Source: Cryptomeria japonica (Eukaryota; Streptophyta; Pinopsida; Cupressales; Cupressaceae). From it: a stretch of 60,000 nt of DNA. The DNA lies in contig NC_081412.1 of assembly GCF_030272615.1 (NCBI RefSeq), positions 669,814,852 through 669,874,851 on the forward strand, written 5' to 3'. Within the stretch, counting starts at the first letter, position 1; every line of letters begins with the position of its first letter. Under the pieces are notes generated by a model that did not search any database, was not told where the DNA came from, and saw only the letters and a program-made list of their open reading frames with translations. The translations under genes were made by a program, and so were the position numbers. This document shows positions 1 to 10,890 of the stretch, one piece after another.

Positions 1-539
1 AAGTGTCACCTTTAGGTTTTTGATTCTTTAGTAAGTTACCAAGTTCCTCTGAGCTTTTCTTGAATTTTTCTTTATGTTGATTTGCAGTTTCTACTTCTCT
101 TTCTAAGACTTCTTTTTGTCTCATCAGTTCATTGAAGTCATTCTGAGTGTGCATCAAATTTGTCTTCAATAAATCATTTTCATAGCTAAGTCTTGAGTTC
201 TCATTTTCTGCATCACTTAGTCTTCTGGCCAATTCTTCTTCATTCTTCTTCCTATCTTCAATCTCTTTACAAAATCTTATAGTCATATCTTGCATCTCAT
301 TCTTTGTAGTTATGTTCTCCAGTTTCAGCTTACTTAACATATCATTAAGTGATTCCTTTTCATCATTCTCATTTTGCATCTTTTCACAAAGTTCTCTTCT
401 CTTATTTCTTACAATAGTAAGATTCTCTTGAAGTGCCTAAATGATATCCTGAGCTACTTTTAGATCATCTTCTAGTTTGATATTTTTCAATTTTTCTGTC
501 TGAGAGAGCTGCTTCAAGTTGCTTCATCAGATTTTCCAT
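1..539 (-). pseudogene. Coiled-coil gag N-terminus of an LTR retroelement (partial)
   Basis: Read on the minus strand from an ATG at 539, this is almost continuous charged, leucine-spaced coding sequence rich in E, K, N and L, typical of a long coiled coil. It begins about 58 bases after a tRNA-Met primer-binding site, which is where gag starts in an LTR element. One frameshift near 470 and a stop near 440 break the frame. The protein runs off the window edge at base 1. The pol-less element at 8948-16544 has a gag of the same general build (coiled coil, then zinc knuckles), so the two may be related. No zinc knuckle falls within the visible part. Confidence 0.6.
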
Positions 540-596
540 CTTTACCGGTGTCAAGATCTTCCTGAAGCTGTTAGGCTTCTGAAAATAGAGGACCGG

Positions 597-608
597 GCTC
601 TGATACCA
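597..608 (-). other. Primer-binding site, initiator tRNA-Met type
   Basis: The minus strand reads TGGTATCAGAGC here, the standard plant LTR-retroelement site complementary to the 3' end of initiator tRNA-Met. It sits between the LTR at higher coordinates and gag at lower coordinates, which fixes the element as minus strand. Confidence 0.8.
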
Positions 609-610
609 AT

Positions 611-1404
611 TTTTAGGAAACTCACAGATACTGACAGGGGGGGTGAATCAGTATCTAACTGGTAATTAGAATTTCTCAATTTAAAACATGCAGAACATAT
701 TATAATAGTGTACTGGTATGTAAGAAATAATAAAATAAACAGAATTAAAAACATCCACATGAAAAGCACACCATGAAACAAGGATTTAAAGAGGAAACCC
801 GGTGTGGGAAAAACCTCAGTGGGATTTGTGACCCACAATATCCACTTACTGGCCAATAAGAGAATATTACTTACAAAAGAGGGGCCTGCACATGCAGGAA
901 GGCAAACTGCCTAGAGCTCACTGCTCAATGGGAAGTCTCATTGACTTACAATATGGATTATACAAATCCAATATCTTGTACTGCTTTACAATAGCATCCA
1001 TAATGCCTGATCTAGTACCGGTTTCTGCTCTATTCTTTACATAAAACCTTTAACCTATATTTCACATAATAGGTCTGCCTAATATCTTCCTTTTTCACTT
1101 ACATTCCTTCAAAATGTCTGCAATGATCTCTTTTATATATAAGAGTCATTTTACAACTTGCCAAGTCGGCTTACAAGGTTTTTACAATAATAAACAAAAT
1201 ATAATATAACAAAAATCCTGTCGGCCTCTATGCCGGTATGCTTCCTTTCTCTGTGCCGGTGCCAGTGTAGAGTGTGATCTATTGATGCTGGTGAACTATC
1301 TTGCCAGTGTAATGCCTTGCTGGTGCCATAGGATTGTGAGGTTGCCATCAAAACAAAACCTTCAATCACATACAATGTCTCATTGGAGTGTGCATATGCC
1401 AACA
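611..1404 (-). repeat. 5' LTR of the left-edge element
   Basis: This lies directly upstream, on the minus strand, of the primer-binding site. Near the inner end it has the G-tract plus GTGAATCA signature seen in every copia-type LTR in this window. It also has the GAGCTCACTGCTC block (about 875-925) and the 'GGAAACCCGG...GGGAAAAACC' block (about 795-820) shared with the LTRs at 1572, 4564 and 51474. The outer end is placed at ATGCCAACA because the LTR at 15352 ends the same way. The inner border is not a clean TG, so ends are approximate. Bases 1405-1571 are flanking DNA in which I recognise nothing. Confidence 0.5.
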
Positions 1405-1571
1405 CACTATCTATATCCACATCACACACTTTCAATCATGCTTCCTCACAACCTAATCACATACATTATTTATATAAAAGTTAGACTATCAAAACCTAAA
1501 CCATGTTGGTTTGAAACAAAATACACCTTTTGAACCAAAAACACACACATTGATCCATTCCAGGAGAACTG

Positions 1572-2921
1572 TGTTGGCAATAACAAGGAAGGAAAACTGA
1601 GAGGGGTGTTGTGAATCATTTTTCACCGGATTAAACAAATTAAGCACAATCTCAGATCTAATCAACTGCAGCAAAAGTAAATATAACAAAAATAATAGAA
1701 ACATACATAACACCAATATTTTTGATGTGGAAAACCTGGTTAAGAGAAAAACCATGGTGGGAACATACCCACAATGAGATGATACTCTATAGTAGTATGT
1801 GTAAATATTACAATGGGGAATGCACATGCATTTCGGCACACTGCCTAGAGCTCGCTGCTCAAATTACAATGAACTATAAGGCTACAACCCTCAGGGAAGG
1901 TTCACTACCTTACAAAGATATTTAGACTACAACCAGGTTAAGATGAATTGCAAAAATAGTATCTGCTAATGCTTGATGACAAGTCCGGCTAAGCTCAAAT
2001 GTCTACCCTTCACCAATCTCTTCTCAACACATGACACTGAAATATTAATTCACTTGATTGTAGATACACCAATCTCTAATAATGCAGACTCAACAACAGC
2101 TACCAAATTACATGAATATAACACCTATTTATACAAAACATTAACCTTGACTACAAGGTCGACCAAATCCTTAACACCAAATTAAAAAATTACATCACAC
2201 AATACATAAATCAACCATCAGACCAATACAATGTCCTAAACATCATATCATGGACCTAAATAAGATCCTCAAACATGGACTACCACAAGAAATCTTGCCA
2301 AGACCAACCGCAACACGTTACACCACTAAAATACCACATAACACAAAGAATATCACCAGACCCATAAGATCATCAACAACACGCATGATAATTAGTGGGT
2401 ACCATAAAAAAAATATTACATGATTAGGGAACACCAACAATCATGTTAGAACCATCCGCAATAGCTGCACCAACACCACTTATTCAAATCTCATCGATCA
2501 ACACACTAACACTCAAGAACACTTAACAAAAGCAACTCAGACAAGAAAGATAGCTTGCAGAGAATAAAATCATGAACCATCTAAAATGAAGATACACACG
2601 AACATCCAAACATTCTCCCAAATCCACAACATAAGATATGATCATACCGGAGCACAATGAATCAAACCCAAAACATTGCAACACTGAACACTAAAAACCA
2701 ATCTCCATACCAGAATCCTCAACTTGATCAATTCATCACATAGCATCATGGAATAAATAAAAAATGAAGTATCTCTAGTTGATTCAACATCCTGAACAAA
2801 TACACAAACCAGATCAACTCACTACAACCACCAGATCACCAAAACATTTCTTTGCGACACCAAAAAATAGTAATATGTTGACATCAATAACAATAACATA
2901 TCTTAGGAACAACAATATCCA
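1572..2921 (-). repeat. 3' LTR of a minus-strand copia element
   Basis: It begins TGTTGGCAAT and ends TATCCA, directly followed by a polypurine tract on the minus strand and then copia RNase H, so this is the 3' LTR. It is the reverse complement of the same LTR family as the solo LTR at 51474-52849. Both share the G-tract/GTGAATCA inner block, the ACCATGGT...GGGAAC block (about 1735-1765) and the GCCTAGAGCTC block (about 1840-1855). The matching 5' LTR is not in the window. Confidence 0.7.
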
Positions 2922-2938
2922 AGAATCTCCCCCTTTGG
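2922..2938 (-). other. Polypurine tract of the copia element
   Basis: The minus strand reads CCAAAGGGGGAGATTC directly before the LTR, preceded by a TGCCATCAATGCCAAAG context that is common in plant copia elements. It primes plus-strand DNA synthesis. The spacer 2939-3254 between RNase H and this tract holds further purine runs on the minus strand (about 3000-3006, 3060-3066 and 3127-3136). The extra runs look like diverged copies. Confidence 0.65.
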
Positions 2939-3254
2939 CATTGATGGCAACATATGAATGTTAAAAATAATCGGAAGGAATAAATCAACACCAACAAACC
3001 CCCCCTAAGGTCATGCACACAATGCTCCAAAGATAAGGTAGTTTTTCACCTACTTCTGTCCCCCTTTGATAGCAATGCCAAAGACATAAATAGATCAAGC
3101 TTCTCTCCCACTAAGAAGGACAATATCTCCCCCTTAGGATAAACTCACAGTTTTGAACAACACACTGACTACCCCAATTGACTCACAATGATAACTCATC
3201 AACCTAAATAAGATAAGACTGTGAAGTCCATCAAATTGATGCATCTCAATGCAC

Positions 3255-4310
3255 CTAGTTCTCATCGGGAGGGGCAGAGACCCCTAACTTGTCTCTCAAA
3301 TACACAAATGTATCTACAAGCAAAGGCTTAGTGAAAATATCTGCAATTTGACCCTTTCTAGATACATACTCCAGTTTTAATTCTTCATCACTGACTTTCT
3401 CCCTCAAGAAATGATACTTAATTGATATATGATTTATTTTAGAGTGCAGTACCAGATTCTTGAAAATATTAATAGCACTTGAATTGTCACAATAAATAAC
3501 AATAGGCTCATCAAACACAACTCTTATGTCTTTTAGCATCTTCTTCATCCAAACTACCTGAGTACAGCTGCTAGCAGTAACAATGTATTCAACTTCAACT
3601 CTAGATAGAGATATAACATCTTGTTTCTTTCTTGCCCATGAAAACAACTTCTTCCCCAAAAAGAAAGCTCCACTGGTAGTGCTCTTTGGGTCATCTACAT
3701 CTCCTACCCAATCAACATCAGTATAGGCACATAGCATGAAATCATCATTCTTTGGATACCACAACCAATGATCAATAGTTACCTTCAAATATCTAAAAAT
3801 CCCCTTCACAACAATAACATGAGTCTCATTAGGATCAATCTAGCACAAAGACAAACAACATGCATGATATCCGATCTAGTCTGAGTCAGGTACAAAAATC
3901 CACCAACCATAGATCAGTACAAGGTTTGATTCACTTTCTGAAATTCATGTTGCTTAGACAATTTGCATCTAGTCACCATAGGAGTTTTGACAAGTTTAGA
4001 ATCAGCTAACCCAAATTTCTTCAATTTTTCCTTCACATACTTAGATTGGGAAATAAAAATACATTTACCATTCTAAGTAATCTGCAATCCTAAGAAGAAT
4101 TTCATCTCACCTATCATAGACAACTCAAATTCCTTTTGCATATCATCGGCAAACTTCATACTCAAATTATCATCTCCTCAAAAAATAATGTCATCCACAA
4201 ACACTTCAATAATCAAAACATTATCATTCTCAACCTTAAAGTATAAGTTACTATCAGAAGTACCTTTACAAAATGCCAACTTCATCAAATACTTATCTAA
4301 TTTTGGATAC
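3255..4310 (-). pseudogene. Copia pol remnant: reverse transcriptase and RNase H
   Basis: The clean part is 3255-3809, about 184 codons of the copia RNase H and its C-terminus. It shows TDVDWVGD, the STSG-like 'KSTTSGAFF', YCDNSSAI, KYHFLREKV and the terminal 'QIADIFTKPL' motif found near the end of copia pol. Upstream, 3810-4310 reads as the second half of RT in broken frames, including the FVDDIIF catalytic box at 4187-4201 and the following F-L-G-L-Q-I region. The first half of RT, integrase, protease and gag are missing. The sequence stops at 4310, where the LINE begins. Domain order and the LTR at 1572 place it on the minus strand. Confidence 0.88.
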
Positions 4311-4563
4311 CAAGTGTTATTATCCAAGAAACTAAAATGACAAAAGAGAAAGTAGAAAAGATTAAGCTTTTTAAGGATGGGGAAGTTTTTGGTGGTAGCT
4401 TTGATGGTGCTTCTAGGGGCATTGCCAGTTTTTGATATCTAAGGCGAGTTTCTGGGGAGCCAGTCAAGCAGGATAGAAATTTTCCTTTTATTAGGTTTCA
4501 TCACATTAGGGATGACACCTCTTTGCTCCTTACCAATAATTATGCCCCTAATAATAGACTTGG
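4311..4563 (+). pseudogene. LINE ORF2 endonuclease, first fragment
   Basis: In one frame this reads SVIIQETKM, then a charged stretch, then FDGASRGIASF, and later NNYAPNN. This is the start of an L1-type apurinic/apyrimidinic endonuclease (QETK and N-Y-A-P boxes). A TGA and a TAA interrupt it. The coding frame resumes at 5650 after the solo LTR and again at 21315 after the gypsy element, so these are one gene in three pieces. The LINE is 5'-truncated: nothing before the endonuclease start is seen, and there is no ORF1. The left junction with copia RT contains CTAATTTTGGATAC, resembling CTAATTGGATAC just after the LINE 3' end. That could be a target duplication, but the outer flanks do not match. 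Confidence 0.75.
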
Positions 4564-5644
4564 TGTTGGTATTATGGATGACTTCATCATGTGTTGCATT
4601 TGTTTTGTCATTGATATCAACACATATATTTTTGGTGATCTACATGATGTCTTGGCATTTTGGTTATATTGGTTTGTTGGTGAACTGACACATTGTGGTC
4701 TCGGTATGGATACTAGTTTATGCATAGTCACCAGTATATGCTTCACTGACAACTCAGGAAGTTGATGATGACTTGTTATCATCTAGAGATCATTTGGTTA
4801 TGTCGAAGACATGAATTGGATGTTTGGATTTGGTGTTTTGATTATTGGTCAGATTGGGTTCTCATATTTGCCTTTATTGGTAGATAGGTCCAGGTTATGC
4901 ATTGGTACACGATATCATGTTCCAGATTTGCACGACACATTTTGGAGATGGTTTATTGATTGAATAAAGTGTAAATGTATTGAGCTGACATATTGTATCA
5001 CATCATCTTATTTTGTAATCGATTTTATTGATATATCTTTAATGAGCTAACCTGATGTTGAGGTCTTAGGTTTTGTATAAATGATTGCAAGATCTTATTG
5101 AAGATTAGATAGATATATGAGTGTGTATGAATAAGTGAAAAAGAGCAGATCCTTATGCGAATCATGCAAACATTATCTAAAGGTTGAAGGAAAGGTTATG
5201 AAGGTGTTTAGCACTCATGGTTAGAGCTTAAACCGATACTAAATCCAACATTGGAGATGCTATTCTAAAGAAGTACAACATTTATTGGATTTAACCATCC
5301 AATTGTGTTTTTGAGCAGTGAGCTCTAGGCGGTTGGCCTTTCTGCATGTGCAGACCCCTTATTGTAATCACATACTATCTGCAGTAGTATCATCTAACTG
5401 TGGGTAAGGTTTCCCGCCATGGTTTTTCCCTTTATCGGGTTTCCACGTCAAAATCTCTGTGTTATTTGTTGTGTATGTTGTTTTCCTTTATGGTTCATGC
5501 ATTAAGTTTTACCAGTATTAATATAAATGTTAAACTGTTTTATCAACACTAAGGTTTAAGTTGGAATAATTTATTTTGGGATGAAATTCATTGAAAACTA
5601 AGTCACCCCCTCCCCCTCTTGGTTGTCCTTCCCAGATCCTAACA
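4564..5644 (+). repeat. Solo copia-type LTR inside the LINE
   Basis: Begins TGTTGGTATT and ends GATCCTAACA, with the 5-bp target duplication CTTGG on both sides (4559-4563 and 5645-5649). No PBS, coding sequence or polypurine tract is attached, so it is a solo LTR left by recombination between two LTRs. Removing it and one CTTGG rejoins the LINE endonuclease frame exactly. Internal blocks GAGCAGTGAGCTCTAGGC (about 5318), CCATGGTTTTTCCC (about 5417) and GGGTTTCCACGT (about 5438) match the other copia LTRs here. The C-rich inner end (about 5604-5617) is the plus-strand form of their G-tract. Confidence 0.9.
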
Positions 5645-5700
5645 CTTGGTAGAAGTAAATTCTGGAAGAAGCTGGAAGCTATTTAGACTCTTTATAAGGA
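5645..5700 (+). pseudogene. LINE ORF2 endonuclease, second fragment
   Basis: Between the right CTTGG target duplication and the left AAGGA target duplication (5696-5700) lies a short piece reading GRSKFWKKLEAI, a stop, then TLYK. It continues the N-Y-A-P box of the 4311-4563 piece and runs on into DMWIVMGDF at 21320. This conserved endonuclease linker (R...FW..L) proves that both insertions are inside the LINE. Confidence 0.8.
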
Positions 5701-7061
5701 TGATAGGGAGAGTTCTAATTTACCACCAACTGGAGTTCTTTGATGGTATAATCCTATTCTCTATTAGGGCCCATAGTCTTTTCCTATGTACTCCCCTACC
5801 TGTAGTTTTATTATTTCACCTTCCTCAATCTCACAAGGTAAGCTTGCTCACTATATCCTTGCAGGGGTGCAGGACAATCAACACTTGTTGTCTCTTTTTT
5901 TGCAAAACCACCCTTCATGTTTGGTTTGGCAAACTCTCACCTTTCGGTTACAAAATGACAAGGTTCCACGGCTTATAGCCTTCTGGATCTTCTTCCAATT
6001 CTCAATAGATTCCTCCCTTGCAAGTTATCTCCTTTACACTACTGATACCTAGCCAGACAACCACGAAGCTCACCTATGGCCAGTTTATAGGAATAGCTAA
6101 TGCCATCTCCTGGACTTCCACAAATGAAAACCTACTATACATGATTGGCTCTTCTTGACAACCTCCAATGGTCGTGTGGAGTTTCAAGCCAGAGCCATGT
6201 TATTATTTACAAACAAAGAACCAAAATTGAAAAGGAAAACTCATTTATAGATTCTGAGCTTATACATGGGTTCAACCCAGTAACTCACAAAACAAAGAAA
6301 TGAAGTGTTTACATTGAATTCAATAGTGAACTTAAAGATTCTAAAACATTATTGCAATTCACAACAGATATTAGACATTGAATGGAAACCAGAAAATAGA
6401 CTTCTCTTTTTATTAAGGAAAACATATGCATTCTCCATGGCAAGTTATTATATTCAACAAAAACTAGTTTACAGATGCCTATTGGGTCTTTTATACATTC
6501 CTCCCTCTATTGTGAACTCCTCCTATTGGACAAGATTGATTTCATTACCAATGGTTTCCAGTGGCAACTGTTGAGCAGGTTCTATTAGAGCATCGAGGTA
6601 ACTTCCAAACAAGGTTACCGATGTCCAATGACAACCTCCAACTCTTCGCACTTTCCATCGAGTCATCGGGTGGTATGACATTGCATTTTTCTGATGGCCA
6701 ATGTCTCCAAAGTCGACCTCCTTTGCTTCACCTTGTTATTGGGTTATCAGGGTAACAAGAAAACACTCCTCCTGATACCCAATAACTCTTTCCTTGACTA
6801 GCACTTTCCTATCGGGTCCGTGGGATAGCTTGAAACCACTCTCCCCGATAGCTGATGAAAATACTCCGCACCTTTGTTTTCTCATCAGGTCATCGGGGTA
6901 GTTTGAAACCACTCTCCCTGATAGCCAATGACAATACTCTACACCAATGCTAACTCATTGGGTCATCAGGGTAGCTTGAAACCACTACCGCTGATACATG
7001 ATGGCTCCGCTCCAAGCCAATGCTAACTCATCGGAGTAGGTTATCCCATGCTCCTACACCA
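5701..7061 (-). repeat. 3' LTR of the gypsy element
   Basis: TGATAGGGAG...CACCA, matching 19851-21309 over its length with scattered substitutions and one ~97-bp gap near the outer end. ORF-like stretches inside it are not genes. The polypurine tract follows at 7062. Confidence 0.9.
6757..7040 (-). repeat. ~73-bp tandem repeats in the gypsy LTR U3
   Basis: The phrase TTGAAACCACT recurs at about 6829, 6902 and 6976, each followed by a GATAGC-CAATGACAATACTC or related stretch and a TCATCGGG/TCATCAGG box. In the minus-strand sense this is the upstream end of the LTR, where U3 enhancers lie. The same array is in the other LTR (about 20885-21190), so it predates this insertion. Confidence 0.7.
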
Positions 7062-7073
7062 TACTCCCCCAAT
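7062..7073 (-). other. Polypurine tract of the gypsy element
   Basis: The minus strand reads CATTGGGGGAGTA directly before the 3' LTR. Bases 7074-7230 are the spacer between pol and this tract and hold nothing else I recognise. Confidence 0.7.
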
Positions 7074-7230
7074 GTGAAAGAAGTCAAGTGACTCCATGGG
7101 GCAACATAAAGGAGGTAATTTTGAGCTTCAAAAAGTCTGCCTCAAGGACCCAAGTGGCCTCATATTCTAGAAGATGCTGCAATTTAACTAAATGCTCCAT
7201 ATAGGTGGTATGCTTGGTCTTCTTAAGGAC

Positions 7231-8942
7231 TCATGAATCCAACAAATTTTTGGCTTGTGGCCTAGTTGTGATCGGTAAGGGTAGGTCTGAAAGTGCCTGT
7301 GAGACCTCTGAAAATCTCTGACATTTATCTAGAAGTGTACCCTTATACGGTACCAAGTCTGCAACATTGAAAATAGGAGATAAAGCCATGTCTCCGGGTA
7401 GGTCAAGTTTGTAGGCATTGTTTCCATACTTGGCCAAAATCTTACAAAGTCTTATTCTCCTCATTTGAAGTTTTCTAGGGACACCTTTTTGAAGCCTTTC
7501 TTTGTTCAAGTGAACCATTACCAAGTCCCCAACAACAAATTGTACATCTCTTCTCTTTTCATCTATTTTGCCCTTGATTTTTTGTGAGTTGTCTAGTAAA
7601 TCTTTCCTAACTTGTTCATGAATATCCTTCATGGATTGAGCCATGTCAATAGCATGTCCACTCTATTGTCCCATCTTCTAAATTTCTTTGAGCTCCAAAA
7701 CACCTCTGGGATGAAGGCCATTAACTACTTCAAAAGGACTCTTATCGATTGATCTATTCACATTGTCATTGTAAGCAAATTCAGCTTGATGAATGATTTA
7801 ATCCCAAGCTTGGTCATACTCCTTTTTCAAACAGCTGAGAAGGTTCCGTAATGTTCTATTGACCACCTCTGTTTGACCATCTATTTGGGGATGATATGCC
7901 AAACTAAAAGACAAGTTAGTTCCCAATCTCTGCCATAAAGTTCTCCAGAAATGTCCAATGAATTTTGTATCTATATCTGACACTATACTGATGGATAAGC
8001 CATGAATCCTAATGATTTCTTTGAAAAAAAAATGAGAAATATGAATGGCATCATGAGTCACCTTACAAGGAATAAAATGGGCCATTTTACTGAATCTATC
8101 TATGACAACATAGATGCTATCAAATCCAAATTTGGTCTTGGGTAAACCAACAACAAAATCCATACTTACACACTCCCATGGCCTGTTTGGGATAGGTAAA
8201 GGCTGATACAGTCTAGCATTAGAATATGCTCCCTTAGCTCTTTGACAAATTACACATTGCTCCACATATCTCTTGATATCCCTTTGCACCTTTGGCCAAT
8301 AGTAGAATCTTTGAACAAGTTCCAAAGTCTTATTCAAACCAAAATGTCCACTCAAGCATCTATTGTGATTTCCTTGCATCAAATTTTCTCTCATAGACCC
8401 TCTGGGTACACAATGTTGTCCTCCTTTGAACAAAAGTCTATCTTGCAAAGTGAAATATGCATATTCACTATTAAAATGATTCCTAAACTCTTGGCAAACC
8501 TTGTAGGCAGCAACAACATCTTCATCTTCTTCATACAAATTCTTGAAACTATCCACTCCAATGCTTTTGAGCTGCATTTCTTGCATTGTTAGTAACCTCC
8601 TACTCAATGCATCAACTACCTTATTACATTGTCCTTTCTTGTGTTTAATGGTAAAAGTATATGACTGCGAATACTCTACCCATTTGATATGCCTATGGTT
8701 TAACTTTTCTTTAGAATTAAGAAAGCTAAGAGCTTGATTATCAGTGTAAACCACAAATTCATTAGGTAGAAAATAATGCTTCCATTCCCTAAGTGATTGG
8801 ACAAGTGAATACAATTCCAAATCATAGGAAGAATACCTTTTCTTTGCATCATTGAGTTTCTTGCTGAAAAATGCAACTGGTCTATTGTCTTGACTCAAAA
8901 AATGCTCCAACCGCTATGTTGCTGGCATCACATTCAATTGTG
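7231..8942 (-). pseudogene. Gypsy pol C-terminal part: RNase H and integrase
   Basis: Continues the RT at 16550-18037 across the nested element. RNase H comes first: DNRPVAFFSKKL, YSSYDLELYSLVQ, VVYTDNQAL and the VVDALSRR end. The integrase zinc module follows (GHFGLNKT, then C-V-I-C-Q-R-A-K-G). Its core has acid 1 in SMDFVVGLP, acid 2 in IVSDIDTKF and the glutamate in DGQTEVVNRT. After PFEVVNGLHPRG comes the C-terminal module with DLVMVHL and FNVADLVPY, ending at a stop at 7231. Stops at about 7797 and in 7644-7700 break the frame. I see no clear chromodomain after the GPY-like module. The integrase core is otherwise well preserved for a dead element. Confidence 0.93.
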
Positions 8943-8947
8943 AAAAG

Positions 8948-10169
8948 TGATGAATACTAAGAGGGGGGGGGGTGAATTAGTATACCAAAAAATACTGTAA
9001 TCAATCTCTTAAACAATTTAGCAGATAACCGGTGCAACAGATTCACTAATAAACTGGTTAAGATAAATGCAAACCAAATAGCAAACAAAGCATTCACCCA
9101 CAAGAGAACAATCACCATAACACAAAATATTTGACTTGGAAACCCAAATGGGAAAGACCACGGTGAGCAGAAACTCACAAGTAACTATTTGTAGAATAGA
9201 AACCAGATCGACTAAGGTCAGATTGGTTAAGGTCATACAATGTTCTTCACCAGAATAAATCCTGTTAGGAATCTAGATCTCTGTTAGGAGACAAGTCCTG
9301 TTAAAGACTACCTTGCTAGAGGATTTCAGATCCATGGTTGTGAATCACCTTGTTAGAGGATTTACAAAGGCTTTGTTAGGCCTACCCAGTTAAGGGTTTC
9401 AGACTTGTCAAAGATATTAGTAATCAACAAGTGATTGATCTAGACAATAGCACAGTATGATTAATTAGATCCTTGTTAGCTCATTTAATGCATTTCAGCA
9501 TTACTTCAGTCTTCAATATCTCCACACTTTGTTTCTTCACACAAACCTAATATTTTCTTCTATGATCGCACATAACCCTTTCATTTCTATATCTCATATA
9601 TATCTCACATGCAAAAATCACATGCGAACCCTAGACATGATGTCCTTATAAAGGAATTTGATTTCATGTCGGTCCAATAGAATTAGATTACAAGTTCCTA
9701 GGTTCAGTGCATCTAGACACATTTGGTAACACAACACAAACACACCGCCAAAGTATCGGTGGATGATAACTCATCACACATTATAGAAATACCGGTTGGT
9801 AACTCATCACAGAGTAATACTAGTTAATACAATATACCGACTACCGGTTGTCAAAAATGAAGACTGGTAGATCATAGTGTTCTAATCAAAAGTTAACTAT
9901 TGCTTGGGTCCTTCATACCGCTTGTGATGCTTGAACCACTTGGGATCTCCATACCGCTTGATCTCTTCAGTCAATTTGTGACCGGTAAACATCTTCTGCA
10001 AAACATCGATAGTCTAAAGACTATACATTCAATAATACACAATAATACACAATACCGGTTGGAACAATTACTGGTTGAGCATAACTTCATACATAAAGAA
10101 AGTGTGTGTCCATCATCAAGAAAGTGTGTGTCCATCAATGACAATCAAAACATCATCAAAATGCCAACA
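8948..10169 (-). repeat. 3' LTR of the pol-less element
   Basis: Matches 15352-16544 base for base with roughly one difference in ten to fifteen by eye, plus small indels. It contains the G-tract/GTGAATTA inner block and several copies of short CTTGTTAG/CTGTTAGG-like boxes (about 9260-9390). Confidence 0.92.
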
Positions 10170-10182
10170 ATCTCCCCCTTTG
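10170..10182 (-). other. Polypurine tract of the pol-less element
   Basis: The minus strand reads CCAAAGGGGGAGAT, identical in core to the tract of the copia element at 2922. This suggests a copia-type partner. A second similar run lies at about 10345-10354. Bases 10183-10890 are 3' untranslated or decayed C-terminal sequence of the accessory ORF. Confidence 0.75.
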
Positions 10183-10890
10183 GCATTGATGACAACACTT
10201 AGGAAAATTTTGACATCTAAGTATTTTAACAAAATGATGCTACAATCAAAATTACTGCCCATAAGCATATACACTACTTCCTTTGCAAAAATTACAAGTA
10301 AGTGCATGAAATGGTAACATTAACCAAAAATTTAATGTACACTACTCCCCCTTTGCCAACAATGACAAAGTAATGTAAAGTAACCCCTGTTTCCTTATAC
10401 AATAGAGTAAATGTTCATGACAATAAGGAATGAAATTGATCAAAAATAGATTTAAAGTCCTGCATAAAAGTTTTCATGGCCAATGTCCATGACTCAAGTA
10501 ATGAGGTAGCAACCTCACTTTCAGCCTTCATCTGGAATGCCAATTCTTCCATTGCATCAATGGTACTCATCTCTTGAGTGACCGTGATAACTTCCAGGTT
10601 GAGAAAACATTTTTGAAGAATCTACAGTCTTGGCAATAGGAGTAGTTGAAGCTCTTGCAAATCTTTAGTCTGGTTGTAGATCTCTGAGTCCATCTTGGTT
10701 GTCTAATGTTGAAAATGAATGGTTTTCCCATATGTAGTGAATGAATCATATGGCATCTTGAAGTTGCTTATATGCTTGTAACTCCGATTGGAGTTTATCT
10801 TTCTGTTGAAGCACATCATCACAAAATAGATGGGGTTGGCATATTTTACTCAGCAATAATTTACCTTCACCCATAGCTACACTGATATCC

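Noticed and set aside
597-608. tRNA gene
   Set aside because: The tRNA-Met match is only 12 bases, as expected for a primer-binding site. No cloverleaf can be drawn. The same holds at 15338 and 19836.
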